A stretch of 6,374 nt of DNA from Treponema sp. (GTDB lineage: Bacteria; Spirochaetota; Spirochaetia; Treponematales; Treponemataceae), in assembly GCA_003455655.1 (NCBI GenBank), contig DMQP01000213.1:1-6374 (forward strand), in the 5' to 3' direction. Shown here piece by piece: positions 1 to 6,374 of the stretch. The position numbers and the translations under genes were made by a program. The notes beneath the pieces were generated by a model. The model was not told where the DNA came from. It was given only the letters and a program-made list of their open reading frames with translations, and ran no database searches. How positions within the stretch are numbered: position 1 is the first letter of the stretch; each line of letters opens with the position of its first letter.

Positions 1-34
1 GGATGCATTTGTGTTGTCCTTGCTTAACGCTTTT

Positions 35-76
35 TTTGCATGAAAAAAATTTCTTGACAAGTGGGAATTTGCATGA
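35..76. repeat. Direct repeat TTTGCATGA flanking the -35 box
   Basis: The 9-mer TTTGCATGA occurs at 35-43 and again at 68-76, 33 bp start to start, which is close to three helical turns. The copies bracket the -35 hexamer (54-59), and the second runs into the extended -10. Same-face spacing around a promoter is what a pair of activator or repressor sites would show. The first copy also sits inside a T7-GCATG-A7 stretch (31-49), whose A-tract lies directly upstream of the -35 and could act as an UP-like element. No regulator is identified, and in AT-rich DNA a 9-bp repeat can arise by chance. Confidence 0.4.
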
Positions 77-82
77 GATACT
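54..82 (+). promoter_or_regulatory. Sigma70-type promoter of the 7TM-SpoIIE phosphatase gene
   Basis: A perfect -35 hexamer TTGACA (54-59) is followed after 17 bp by GATACT (77-82), which matches TATAAT at four of six positions. A TG one base upstream (74-75) makes it an extended -10, which can compensate for the weak hexamer. Transcription would begin near 89-90 and give a leader of about 58 nt. An A-rich tract (43-50) precedes the -35. The -10 overlaps the first half-sites of an inverted-repeat cluster, so the promoter looks regulated rather than constitutive. Confidence 0.7.
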
Positions 83-127
83 ATATCTGATAGTGATACT
101 ATCAGTGTAAAACCAAAACTATCAGAT
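80..127. promoter_or_regulatory. Operator-like cluster of CTATCAG / CTGATAG half-sites
   Basis: Three nested symmetric elements share one half-site. ACTAT (80-84) and ATAGT (90-94) form a 15-bp palindrome over the end of the -10. CTGATAGT (87-94) and ACTATCAG (98-105) form a perfect 8-bp inverted repeat with a 3-base centre. ATCTGATAGT (85-94) is perfectly repeated in inverse at 118-127. GATACTAT also occurs directly at 77-84 and 95-102. The position over the -10, start site and leader fits a repressor operator. The same bases transcribed could form two mutually exclusive 5'-leader hairpins. CTATATCTGATAG (81-93) matches the classical tetO core CTATCAGTGATAG at ten of thirteen positions, so a TetR-family protein is a reasonable guess; no such gene is in the window. 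Confidence 0.6.
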
Positions 128-136
128 TTTGTCTGC

Positions 137-141
137 GGAGG
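137..141 (+). promoter_or_regulatory. Ribosome binding site of the phosphatase gene
   Basis: GGAGG lies six bases before the ATG at 148. It is a near-consensus Shine-Dalgarno and fixes this start, which also begins a typical signal peptide (MRK followed by a hydrophobic stretch). Confidence 0.85.
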
Positions 142-147
142 TTTCAA

Positions 148-2229
148 ATGCGAAAGATTCTGCCCCTTTGTCTTGCTTTTACTCTTGTCCTTTTTTCACT
201 GTGCGGATGCGGCGTTAGCTCGTCAGAGAGTGTTTCCCTTTCTTACGGCTGGTCATATTCCCTTGTCTCTGGGGATTTTGCACCCTCTGTCCAGTCAGAG
301 CCAAAAGAAGTGCTTTCCTTTACAGACAGCGTAAACTTTATCCCCTTGCCAGACGATCAGCTTGCTCTTCTTGAAACCTTGCTACCCGAAAAGGAAGGCG
401 AAGTTTGGCTAAAGAAAACAGTCTACCTTCCCTCTTCCCTCAAAGGACAGGACCTAAGCCTCTACTTGGGACGGGTCTCCATGGCTGACGAAACTTGGTT
501 CAACGGAAGCTACATAGGCGGAGAAGGCACATTCCCTCCTCAAGAATTTAGTGCATGGAACGATGTGCGCCTCTACCACATTCCAGGAACAGCCGTTAAC
601 TGGGAAGGTGAAAATGTAATCCTTGTGCGCATAAGGGTAAACGGAGAAGGCTCCATAGTTGCCAACCCCTTCATTGGTGCAACAAGACAGGCAAAATATG
701 CAGGACTTCTGGAGGCCTTTCTTAACAGCCGCCTTAACTTGCTCTTTGCCTTTGCCATGCTCATTATCGCCGTCTACCACATCATTCTGTATGCAAAGAG
801 ACCCAGCGAGCATGAAAACATTGTCTTTGCAGTGCTGAACATAGTTTCCGCCCTATACATGTCTGTCTTTTACCTTACAGAAATTCCTGGTCTGCCCTGG
901 AAAGGTATGTCCTTCCTCTGGTTCCAAAAGATTTTCTCCAGCTGTCTGCCCTTCCTTATTGTGCTTCTTGTGCCCACTTTTGTAAACAGCTTCCTTAAGC
1001 GCCGTGACCACATTGCAGTTTTAATAATTCGCTTCGTACTTTTTGCAGTTCCCGTGGTGCTTTCGCTCATAACACCAGATTATGTTCAGCTTAGGGCTGT
1101 CCGTCCCCTGCTCCAGTTGCTTCTTATTCCTCCAGTAATCTATACCCTAGCCCTAATTATTACGGCTGTGGCTAAGAAAAAGAATTATGCAGTTCCCCTG
1201 CTGTTGGGATTTTCGCCCATGGTACTAACCTTGCTTGTAGACCTTCTTCTGCACAATCTTCTTGGACAGTACATAAAGGGCTTGGGAGACCTTCCCTACT
1301 TTACCGCCTACGGATGGCAGCTTGTAATCCTTGCACTGCTTTTTGTCCTTGCGTCAAAGTCTTCCTCAGCCTTTATTCAGGTTGAAGATTTGAATCAGAA
1401 CCTTGAAAAGAAAGTTGCCCAGAGAACGGACGAACTTACCCGAGCAAATGCGGAACTTGAGGATGCAAACAGAAGGGCCGCCCGTGACCTTAAGCTAGCC
1501 TCCTTTGTACAGCAAAGTTTTTACGCCCGCTCAGTTCCCTCAGTTGACGGCTGGGACATAGCCCTCTACTTCAAGCCCATGTCGGGAGTTTCTGGAGATT
1601 TGTACGACTTCTTTACAAAGGGAAGAACCCTTGAGGGCTTAGGACTGTTTGATGTTTCTGGACACGGAATTTCTTCGGGTCTTGTAACAATGCTTTCAAA
1701 AACCATAATAGACCGAGTTTTTGCCGCAGAATCGGGACAGCCTGTTTCCAAGGTAATGGCAGACATTAACCACGAACTTATAGAGGCAAAGGGTGACATT
1801 CAAAATTACCTTACAGGTGTGTTGGTACGCATAAAGGGTGACCGTGTGGAATATGTAAACGGAGGTCATCCCCCTATCTTCTACCGAATGGCAAACGGCA
1901 GAGTTGTGCCTGTGGAAGTTCCCAACGCATCTAACGAGGATTCTGGCGGAATAATTGGCATGGCAGGCATAGAGCCAGAATTTAAAGGCATTCAGTTTAC
2001 CATGAAGAGTGGAGACGCTCTTATAATGTATACAGACTGCCTTTCAGAGTCTTCTGGCGAGGCAAACCCAGAGCAGTTCGGTTACCAGCGCATCATGGAG
2101 GCCTTTAGCGCAAGCGGCGGTTCTTCGGCAAAGCAGAAACTGGAATCCGTACTGTCGGCTCACGCAGCCTACATGGGCTCTACCCCTGCAAACGACGACC
2201 TTACGGTAATAGTTCTGCAGAAGAAGTAA
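148..2229 (+). CDS. 7TM-DISM receptor with periplasmic jelly-roll domain and C-terminal SpoIIE/PP2C serine phosphatase
   Basis: This is a complete 693-residue inner-membrane signalling protein. Residues 1-21 are a signal peptide ending in L-C-G-C21, a possible lipobox. Residues ~23-190 form a periplasmic beta-rich domain resembling galactose-binding/beta-galactosidase jelly rolls: W87 opens a WLKKTVYLP strand, and DETWFNG (114-120) with IGGEG (123-127) matches the usual 'NGxxxG' turn. Seven helices follow at about 198-216, 225-243, 262-282, 289-308, 321-341, 348-368 and 385-402, as in 7TMR-DISM. A coiled-coil (412-~452) leads to a PP2C/SpoIIE domain with GDLYD (D484, D487), FDVSGHG (D502, H506), NGGHPP (571-576), YTDC (628-631) and NDDLTV (682-687). 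These retained aspartates are the expected Mn/Mg ligands, so the enzyme should be active. Family members dephosphorylate phosphoserine or phosphothreonine on STAS anti-anti-sigma proteins; the partner here is unknown. No STAS or RsbW-type kinase gene is adjacent. Family assignment is firm; ligand and target are not known. Confidence 0.93.
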   Translation: MRKILPLCLAFTLVLFSLCGCGVSSSESVSLSYGWSYSLVSGDFAPSVQSEPKEVLSFTDSVNFIPLPDDQLALLETLLPEKEGEVWLKKTVYLPSSLKGQDLSLYLGRVSMADETWFNGSYIGGEGTFPPQEFSAWNDVRLYHIPGTAVNWEGENVILVRIRVNGEGSIVANPFIGATRQAKYAGLLEAFLNSRLNLLFAFAMLIIAVYHIILYAKRPSEHENIVFAVLNIVSALYMSVFYLTEIPGLPWKGMSFLWFQKIFSSCLPFLIVLLVPTFVNSFLKRRDHIAVLIIRFVLFAVPVVLSLITPDYVQLRAVRPLLQLLLIPPVIYTLALIITAVAKKKNYAVPLLLGFSPMVLTLLVDLLLHNLLGQYIKGLGDLPYFTAYGWQLVILALLFVLASKSSSAFIQVEDLNQNLEKKVAQRTDELTRANAELEDANRRAARDLKLASFVQQSFYARSVPSVDGWDIALYFKPMSGVSGDLYDFFTKGRTLEGLGLFDVSGHGISSGLVTMLSKTIIDRVFAAESGQPVSKVMADINHELIEAKGDIQNYLTGVLVRIKGDRVEYVNGGHPPIFYRMANGRVVPVEVPNASNEDSGGIIGMAGIEPEFKGIQFTMKSGDALIMYTDCLSESSGEANPEQFGYQRIMEAFSASGGSSAKQKLESVLSAHAAYMGSTPANDDLTVIVLQKK

Positions 2230-2240
2230 AAGTCTGTGCA

Positions 2241-2252
2241 ACAATATATTGT
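2241..2252. repeat. Perfect 12-bp palindrome in the intergenic gap
   Basis: ACAATATATTGT is fully self-complementary and lies 12 bp after the phosphatase stop codon. Its right end overlaps the possible -35 of the next gene, a position that would suit an operator. It is AT-only apart from its two outer C/G pairs and has no loop or T-tract, so it is not a credible intrinsic terminator. Chance occurrence is possible in such AT-rich DNA. Confidence 0.4.
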
Positions 2253-2277
2253 AAACCGTGTCTAAATATAGTATAAG
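2249..2277 (+). promoter_or_regulatory. Possible promoter of the FN3 lipoprotein gene
   Basis: TTGTAA (2249-2254, four of six to TTGACA) and TATAAG (2272-2277, five of six to TATAAT) are separated by exactly 17 bp. If used, transcription would start near 2284-2285, only a few bases before the ATG at 2288. That would give an almost leaderless mRNA and would lose the AAGG ribosome site. This conflict lowers confidence. Alternatively the gene is read from the promoter at 54-82 as the second gene of an operon. Confidence 0.3.
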
Positions 2278-2278
2278 G
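2275..2278 (+). promoter_or_regulatory. Weak ribosome binding site of the lipoprotein gene
   Basis: AAGG lies nine bases before the ATG at 2288 and only five before an out-of-frame ATG at 2284. The 2288 start is chosen because it opens the long frame with MRK, a hydrophobic stretch and a lipobox. The 2284 ATG reaches a stop after three codons. Confidence 0.5.
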
Positions 2279-2287
2279 TACAAATGT

Positions 2288-5200
2288 ATGCGTAAAAACA
2301 AAGTTTGGTCTATTTTTACTACTATATGTATGTTTTGGTTGATAAGTTGTGAAACTCAACTGTTACCCCTCCCTACAGGCACTCGGGTTCAGACTGCGCG
2401 TTCTGCTGCTCCCGAACATTTTGTTGCAAGCCAGGGAAGAGAGAAAATTCATTTGTCTTGGTCCGCAACTGCTGGTGCACAGGGCTACCGAGTATATGCT
2501 TCTGAACGCCTTACGCCAACAGAAGATAGTTTTGTTCAAGTAACCTATGTAAGTGCAAGTGAAAGTCCTTCTGTAGAAATTGATGTTCTGCCAGGAAGCG
2601 AAGCCTGGTACAGGGTAAGTGCTATTCTTCAAAATGGAACAGAAACGGTTCCTGGAGAAAGTGTTCGTGCTACCTCTTTAGCAGAACCTGAAATAACTCA
2701 AATTGAAACTGATGCCGAAGATGCTACAAAACTTACTGTCTATTGGAATATGTCAAATTGTCGCGATGACACATATCGCAGTAAAACCAGTTATACTATT
2801 ACCTGTACTTCTGCAATTGATACGGTTACCAAATATGTTAATGCTCTTGACCTGAGCGAAACTCAGTATACGGTAACAGGGCTTGCTGCTCACACCTCAT
2901 ACAAAGTAAAAGTAAGTGCTCGAACAGACTTAGGCGACGAAGCAGAAAGTCCAGAACTGACAGCAGAAACGCTTCATGCTTTGCAACCAAGTGCTGTTAT
3001 TGCTTTGACAGGAAGTTATGGAAATAGTACTAGTGGAATATCTTTGAGTTTTGTTTTGCCAGAAGATGCTGACATGCAAAATAAAGAAGAACTCACTTTT
3101 GAAAAGGCACCGCTTTACTTTACTGTTTTAAGAAAACTTTCTTCTGATGGCGATGACGCATGGGAAGTAATTAACGGTGGAAATCGTATTTCGTATATAG
3201 CTGATGATTCGGGAAATGCAACTTGGACAGACACAAATGTTCCCCAGCAGGGAGTGTGCTATGATTATAAAGTTCAGTCGCATATAGACCTTGCACAATT
3301 CTGTGCTAGTAAAGGCATTTCTACCCAAAACAATTACAGCCAGTTGCGTAGTAAGTACAACTACATGGAAACATCTTCTAGTTCATTTGCAAAAACCTTT
3401 GGCTGGAGTATGGCAAATCCGACATTCTCTACAAAGAATTATGAAGCAGAACTGAGTGAAGAAGATGATGCTGTCTATGTTTCTGCGAGTGCGGGATTAT
3501 CTTTTGCATGGAACAATTTCCTTCTGACATCAGACATTCAGAATGCAAACCTCGCCTCTCAGTACAAGTTCCTCTTGTATGAAAACATGACACCTTTCTC
3601 TTGTGATTCTGAAAAAGCAAATTCGTCTAAACTGATTAAAATCTTCACTTCTGTTGCAGCTGTAAACGAATATACTCGACAGTTTAATTTGTCTGACGGA
3701 ATAAACGGTGACCGCGGTATGTATACATACACCATGTACATTGTGGGAGCAAACGAAGCGGTTCCTGAAATTGATAGCACAGAAGTTCCTGCTCTTGTTT
3801 TTACAAGTGTTACTACAACGCCAGCTCTTGCGGTAAGCGATAATGCAGGCACTATTGAAGATTTTACTGTTGAAGGCGGATACAGCGACAAGTATGTGGT
3901 TAGCTGGAAAAAACAGAGTGGATATGAATACACGCTCACTTATTCAGAAACACAAAACGGAGTTCTTACTGCTTCAGATATTGAAGTTGACATAAGTGGT
4001 GCAACAGAAAATGCTGGTACAGTCACCTACACTGACAAATCTGTTCCCAAAACAAAAAAAGGTGTTGTTCGAACATATCGATTGACTGCAACAACGGGAG
4101 CAGCTTCTGCACCTATTTCAAATACTTCTGAACCCAAAGAATCCTTGGGAACTCCAGAGCCAGAGTTTGATACTGCTCGTCCTACATACGACACTATTAC
4201 CGTAACATGGGACAGTGTTCAGGCTGCAGCTTCTTATGTGATTCAGCTTGAAAGTGATGCTGCAATTGATGTTATTACTGAAGGCGAAAATGCAAATGTA
4301 ACTGCTTTTACAGACAGTCTTGGAACTTTGCGTTATGCCTACACTTTTAGTCCTCAGCAGTTAGGAGAACGTGCAAGCAATGCTGCTTTGTCTGGTTTGG
4401 GAAATGCAGTTACGGTAAGTGCTCTTTCAGAACATGACGGAGAAGCAACCAGTGGCATTGTTCAGACACGCACCTTAGGGCCTGCAACCTTAGGTCTTAA
4501 TACTACTGTTGCTCAGTCGTACCGAACTATTACGGTTAGTTGGAATGCAGTTGAGGGTGCAAATGCCTATCAGCTTTTGAGAAAGCGTTGGAAGTCAAAT
4601 GGTTCTGGTGGTTGGGAAAGCGATGAAGACCAGTGGGAAAGTTTTGTTGTTGACGCAGAAACATATGCAGTAAAAGCTAATGGAGAAACCTATGCTGCAA
4701 TGTCTGTAAGTTATAGCGGGGGAAAATTTATTCTGAGTGATATTCATACAGACATTCCTGAAGCAGATAAAGAAAGTGCAAGTCAGATGGCAATTACTCA
4801 GTCGCGCATTCCTTGGGGAATTCCTATTGAATATATGGTTGTGCCCTTGCGTTCTAACAGCGACTCTTTTAACGGAAGCCAGCTTTCTTCTGATTCACTT
4901 ACGGTTGAAGGAAAACGTCTTGCTTACAGTGGTTTAAGTGCTTTTGCAAAAAAAGGTTCTGCCGTTGGCTATGGATTAAATGTTCATGCAGATAAAGCAG
5001 AAGATCACGAAAAAGTAAGAATAACATGGGACAAACCCTACTGCGAAAATGTAACAATTGTACCCCGTCTCTATCGCCGTATAAGTGGAACTTCTGCTGC
5101 CTTTACTCAAGTGTCTGAACAGCTTATAGCTACATCGGTTTCTGTTGATTACATTTGTACTACAGACGAAGAACTGACTAAATCGTATGAATATGCAGTT

Positions 5201-6374
5201 AAGTATAGAATTTCAAGTATTAATGAATCAGATTTCTTTAGTCAGTCTTATTTCGATATTTTAAGCGAAGTAACAGATGCTAATGGAGAACAAAGCAACG
5301 AAGGGTATCCTTTCTACTTGAACAACTTTACTGCAGGAAATGTTCGTGCAGATGGATACGAAGGCTTTACTGAATCGGTTGACTGGAGTAATCCGTGGAA
5401 TTATGCAATGCGTCAAAATGGTCCTGAAGATGACGGTGAAACACCCGCCTACACTATTTGGGTTAAAAATAAAAACAATTCTTCTGCTTGGTTTAAAATT
5501 GCCTCTATGGATACAGAAGGAAATGTAAGACTTGCTCAAGAAGAAGATTGGTTTGAAACAACCATTGACGCTGGACCTTCAAGCGTAACCCTTACTCCTA
5601 AAAATGTAAGTAACGAAAGCGGATGCAACAACGGACTTTTAAAAGTCCAGCGAGACTACAAACACTACTACATGATTCGTGCACAAAGAAAGAACAGTGA
5701 AGGAAAGACAATCTACACTTACATTGGTCTTGATGAATCCGTATGGACTTACCGGCGGATTAGCGCGGAAGAGTTTGCTAAGTGTGTTACGCTGATTTTG
5801 GCGGACGCGACTCACGTGGCAGGAAGCGATGATAAAGAAATTTCTGGTAGTCAAGGTTCTTATTCGGTGTCTTACAATTATAACTGGAAAGTATACTTCG
5901 AATTTAAATACACATTGAATAATTATTGTCATAAGTTCACCAGTTCCGTTGGTTCCGAAGCAGAACAGAACTCATTTTTAATTCTTAACTCTAGCAGTAT
6001 CGGTACAGGTAAGGCCTATGATGCAAAAAATTATTATTTTGGTGAGTCAACTTTTACTGTGACAGGTGCTGATTCGACTACAAAGAACTTAAAGTCTTAT
6101 AACGGCTCATTGACATTCTCCGCAGGAAAAGATGCGAAAGAGACCAAATATCGTATGTCAGGAACTTACACCGTAAATGATAACAAATATAATTTTCCAT
6201 CAATAAATGAAAGTTCCGGTGATAAAGGACGAGCAGAATTTGAATCATGGTTCCCATTCCTTTTGGGTGGAAAATTAAGCGACCGCAGTCGTTCTAGTTA
6301 TGACTCATCTTATCCATGTTGTAATGGAAACTGGTGGCAAGTGAGGGCCGGCGGCACAGAATCAGACTCATTCA
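2288..6374 (+). CDS. Very large FN3-repeat lipoprotein, 3' end beyond the window
   Basis: The frame is open from ATG 2288 to the window edge: 1362 codons with no stop, so the C-terminus is missing. Residues 1-21 form a lipoprotein signal peptide (MRKNK, hydrophobic core, lipobox L-I-S-C21), predicting lipid anchoring on the inner or outer membrane. Clear FN3-type sandwiches lie at ~42-130, ~132-231, ~622-731 and ~732-891. They share the B-C strand pattern seen as IHLSW..AGAQGYRVY, ITVTW..QAAASYVIQ and ITVSW..EGANAYQLL, and F-strands such as YRVSA and YKVKVSA. Residues ~232-511 hold more divergent beta domains, ~512-621 a likely FN3, ~894-1005 another (VRITWDKP, YAVKYRISS), and 1012-1150 a further one ending in YYMIRAQRK. 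From ~1155 (YRRISAEEF) the sequence changes to a beta-rich module rich in Ser, Tyr and Asn with a CC pair near the edge. No enzyme motif was seen. FN3 stacks in secreted bacterial proteins usually act as spacers or binding modules, so adhesion or polymer binding is a guess. Confidence 0.88.
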   Translation, partial: MRKNKVWSIFTTICMFWLISCETQLLPLPTGTRVQTARSAAPEHFVASQGREKIHLSWSATAGAQGYRVYASERLTPTEDSFVQVTYVSASESPSVEIDVLPGSEAWYRVSAILQNGTETVPGESVRATSLAEPEITQIETDAEDATKLTVYWNMSNCRDDTYRSKTSYTITCTSAIDTVTKYVNALDLSETQYTVTGLAAHTSYKVKVSARTDLGDEAESPELTAETLHALQPSAVIALTGSYGNSTSGISLSFVLPEDADMQNKEELTFEKAPLYFTVLRKLSSDGDDAWEVINGGNRISYIADDSGNATWTDTNVPQQGVCYDYKVQSHIDLAQFCASKGISTQNNYSQLRSKYNYMETSSSSFAKTFGWSMANPTFSTKNYEAELSEEDDAVYVSASAGLSFAWNNFLLTSDIQNANLASQYKFLLYENMTPFSCDSEKANSSKLIKIFTSVAAVNEYTRQFNLSDGINGDRGMYTYTMYIVGANEAVPEIDSTEVPALVFTSVTTTPALAVSDNAGTIEDFTVEGGYSDKYVVSWKKQSGYEYTLTYSETQNGVLTASDIEVDISGATENAGTVTYTDKSVPKTKKGVVRTYRLTATTGAASAPISNTSEPKESLGTPEPEFDTARPTYDTITVTWDSVQAAASYVIQLESDAAIDVITEGENANVTAFTDSLGTLRYAYTFSPQQLGERASNAALSGLGNAVTVSALSEHDGEATSGIVQTRTLGPATLGLNTTVAQSYRTITVSWNAVEGANAYQLLRKRWKSNGSGGWESDEDQWESFVVDAETYAVKANGETYAAMSVSYSGGKFILSDIHTDIPEADKESASQMAITQSRIPWGIPIEYMVVPLRSNSDSFNGSQLSSDSLTVEGKRLAYSGLSAFAKKGSAVGYGLNVHADKAEDHEKVRITWDKPYCENVTIVPRLYRRISGTSAAFTQVSEQLIATSVSVDYICTTDEELTKSYEYAVKYRISSINESDFFSQSYFDILSEVTDANGEQSNEGYPFYLNNFTAGNVRADGYEGFTESVDWSNPWNYAMRQNGPEDDGETPAYTIWVKNKNNSSAWFKIASMDTEGNVRLAQEEDWFETTIDAGPSSVTLTPKNVSNESGCNNGLLKVQRDYKHYYMIRAQRKNSEGKTIYTYIGLDESVWTYRRISAEEFAKCVTLILADATHVAGSDDKEISGSQGSYSVSYNYNWKVYFEFKYTLNNYCHKFTSSVGSEAEQNSFLILNSSSIGTGKAYDAKNYYFGESTFTVTGADSTTKNLKSYNGSLTFSAGKDAKETKYRMSGTYTVNDNKYNFPSINESSGDKGRAEFESWFPFLLGGKLSDRSRSSYDSSYPCCNGNWWQVRAGGTESDSF

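Noticed and set aside
31..50. T7-GCATG-A7 as a terminator of an upstream gene
   Set aside because: The stem would be only T:A pairs, with no GC-rich hairpin, and the bases after it are the -35 of the next promoter. It is better explained as A-tract/UP-type DNA. Whether a gene ends at TAA 25-27 cannot be judged from 27 bases.
454..813. 119-codon open frame on the - strand
   Set aside because: It lies wholly opposite the periplasmic and first TM part of the phosphatase gene, has no domain character and no plausible ribosome site; an antisense shadow.
2230..2287. Intrinsic terminator after the phosphatase gene
   Set aside because: The only symmetric element is the AT-rich, loopless palindrome at 2241-2252 with no T-tract, so termination here is not supported.
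2349..2543. 64-codon + strand frame inside the start of the lipoprotein gene
   Set aside because: It overlaps the lipoprotein in another frame, lacks a good ribosome site and has no recognisable protein pattern.
3559..3939. 126-codon open frame on the - strand
   Set aside because: It lies opposite the FN3 lipoprotein. The sense frame has clear domain patterns and a lipoprotein start, so this is a shadow. The same holds for - strand frames at 2363-2632, 5261-5539 and 5639-5932.
2540..4720. Repeated GTAAGT (splice-donor or regulatory-like) in the lipoprotein gene
   Set aside because: Each copy examined codes in frame for Val-Ser, mostly in F-strands of FN3-type domains (YRVSA, VKVSA, VTVSA), so the protein repeat explains it.
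2412..4960. Recent tandem DNA duplication of FN3 domains
   Set aside because: The domains resemble one another only at the protein pattern level; their DNA has diverged, so no recent DNA repeat can be claimed.

Overview
The window holds two genes on the + strand and one well-formed promoter region. Base composition, spirochaete-style relaxed lipoboxes, and a 7TM-DISM/SpoIIE phosphatase next to a large fibronectin-type-III lipoprotein suggest a host-associated Treponema or close relative. This assignment rests on protein style only; there is no rRNA or marker gene here.

Layout. Positions 1-147 form a control region. It has a sigma70-type promoter (TTGACA, 17 bp, extended -10) and a dense cluster of CTATCAG/CTGATAG half-sites over the -10 and early transcribed region. 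A strong Shine-Dalgarno follows. Positions 148-2229 encode a complete 693-residue membrane sensor: signal peptide with possible lipobox, periplasmic jelly-roll (galactose-binding-like) domain, seven membrane helices, a coiled-coil, and a C-terminal PP2C/SpoIIE serine phosphatase with its metal-binding aspartates. Positions 2230-2287 are a 58-bp AT-rich gap with a perfect 12-bp palindrome and a possible second promoter, but no convincing terminator. From 2288 an open frame runs off the right edge without a stop (1362 codons visible). It encodes a very large lipoprotein with several FN3-type beta-sandwich domains and a distinct C-terminal part whose codon use changes near 5750.

How they may work together (inference). 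The phosphatase would sense a periplasmic ligand and dephosphorylate a STAS-type anti-anti-sigma protein or similar switch encoded elsewhere. The lipoprotein would be displayed on a membrane, probably the outer one, where FN3 stacks usually serve adhesion or polymer binding. Same strand, short gap and no visible terminator allow co-transcription, but the gap may carry its own promoter, so a functional link is not shown.

No RNA gene, mobile element, CRISPR array or attachment site was seen.
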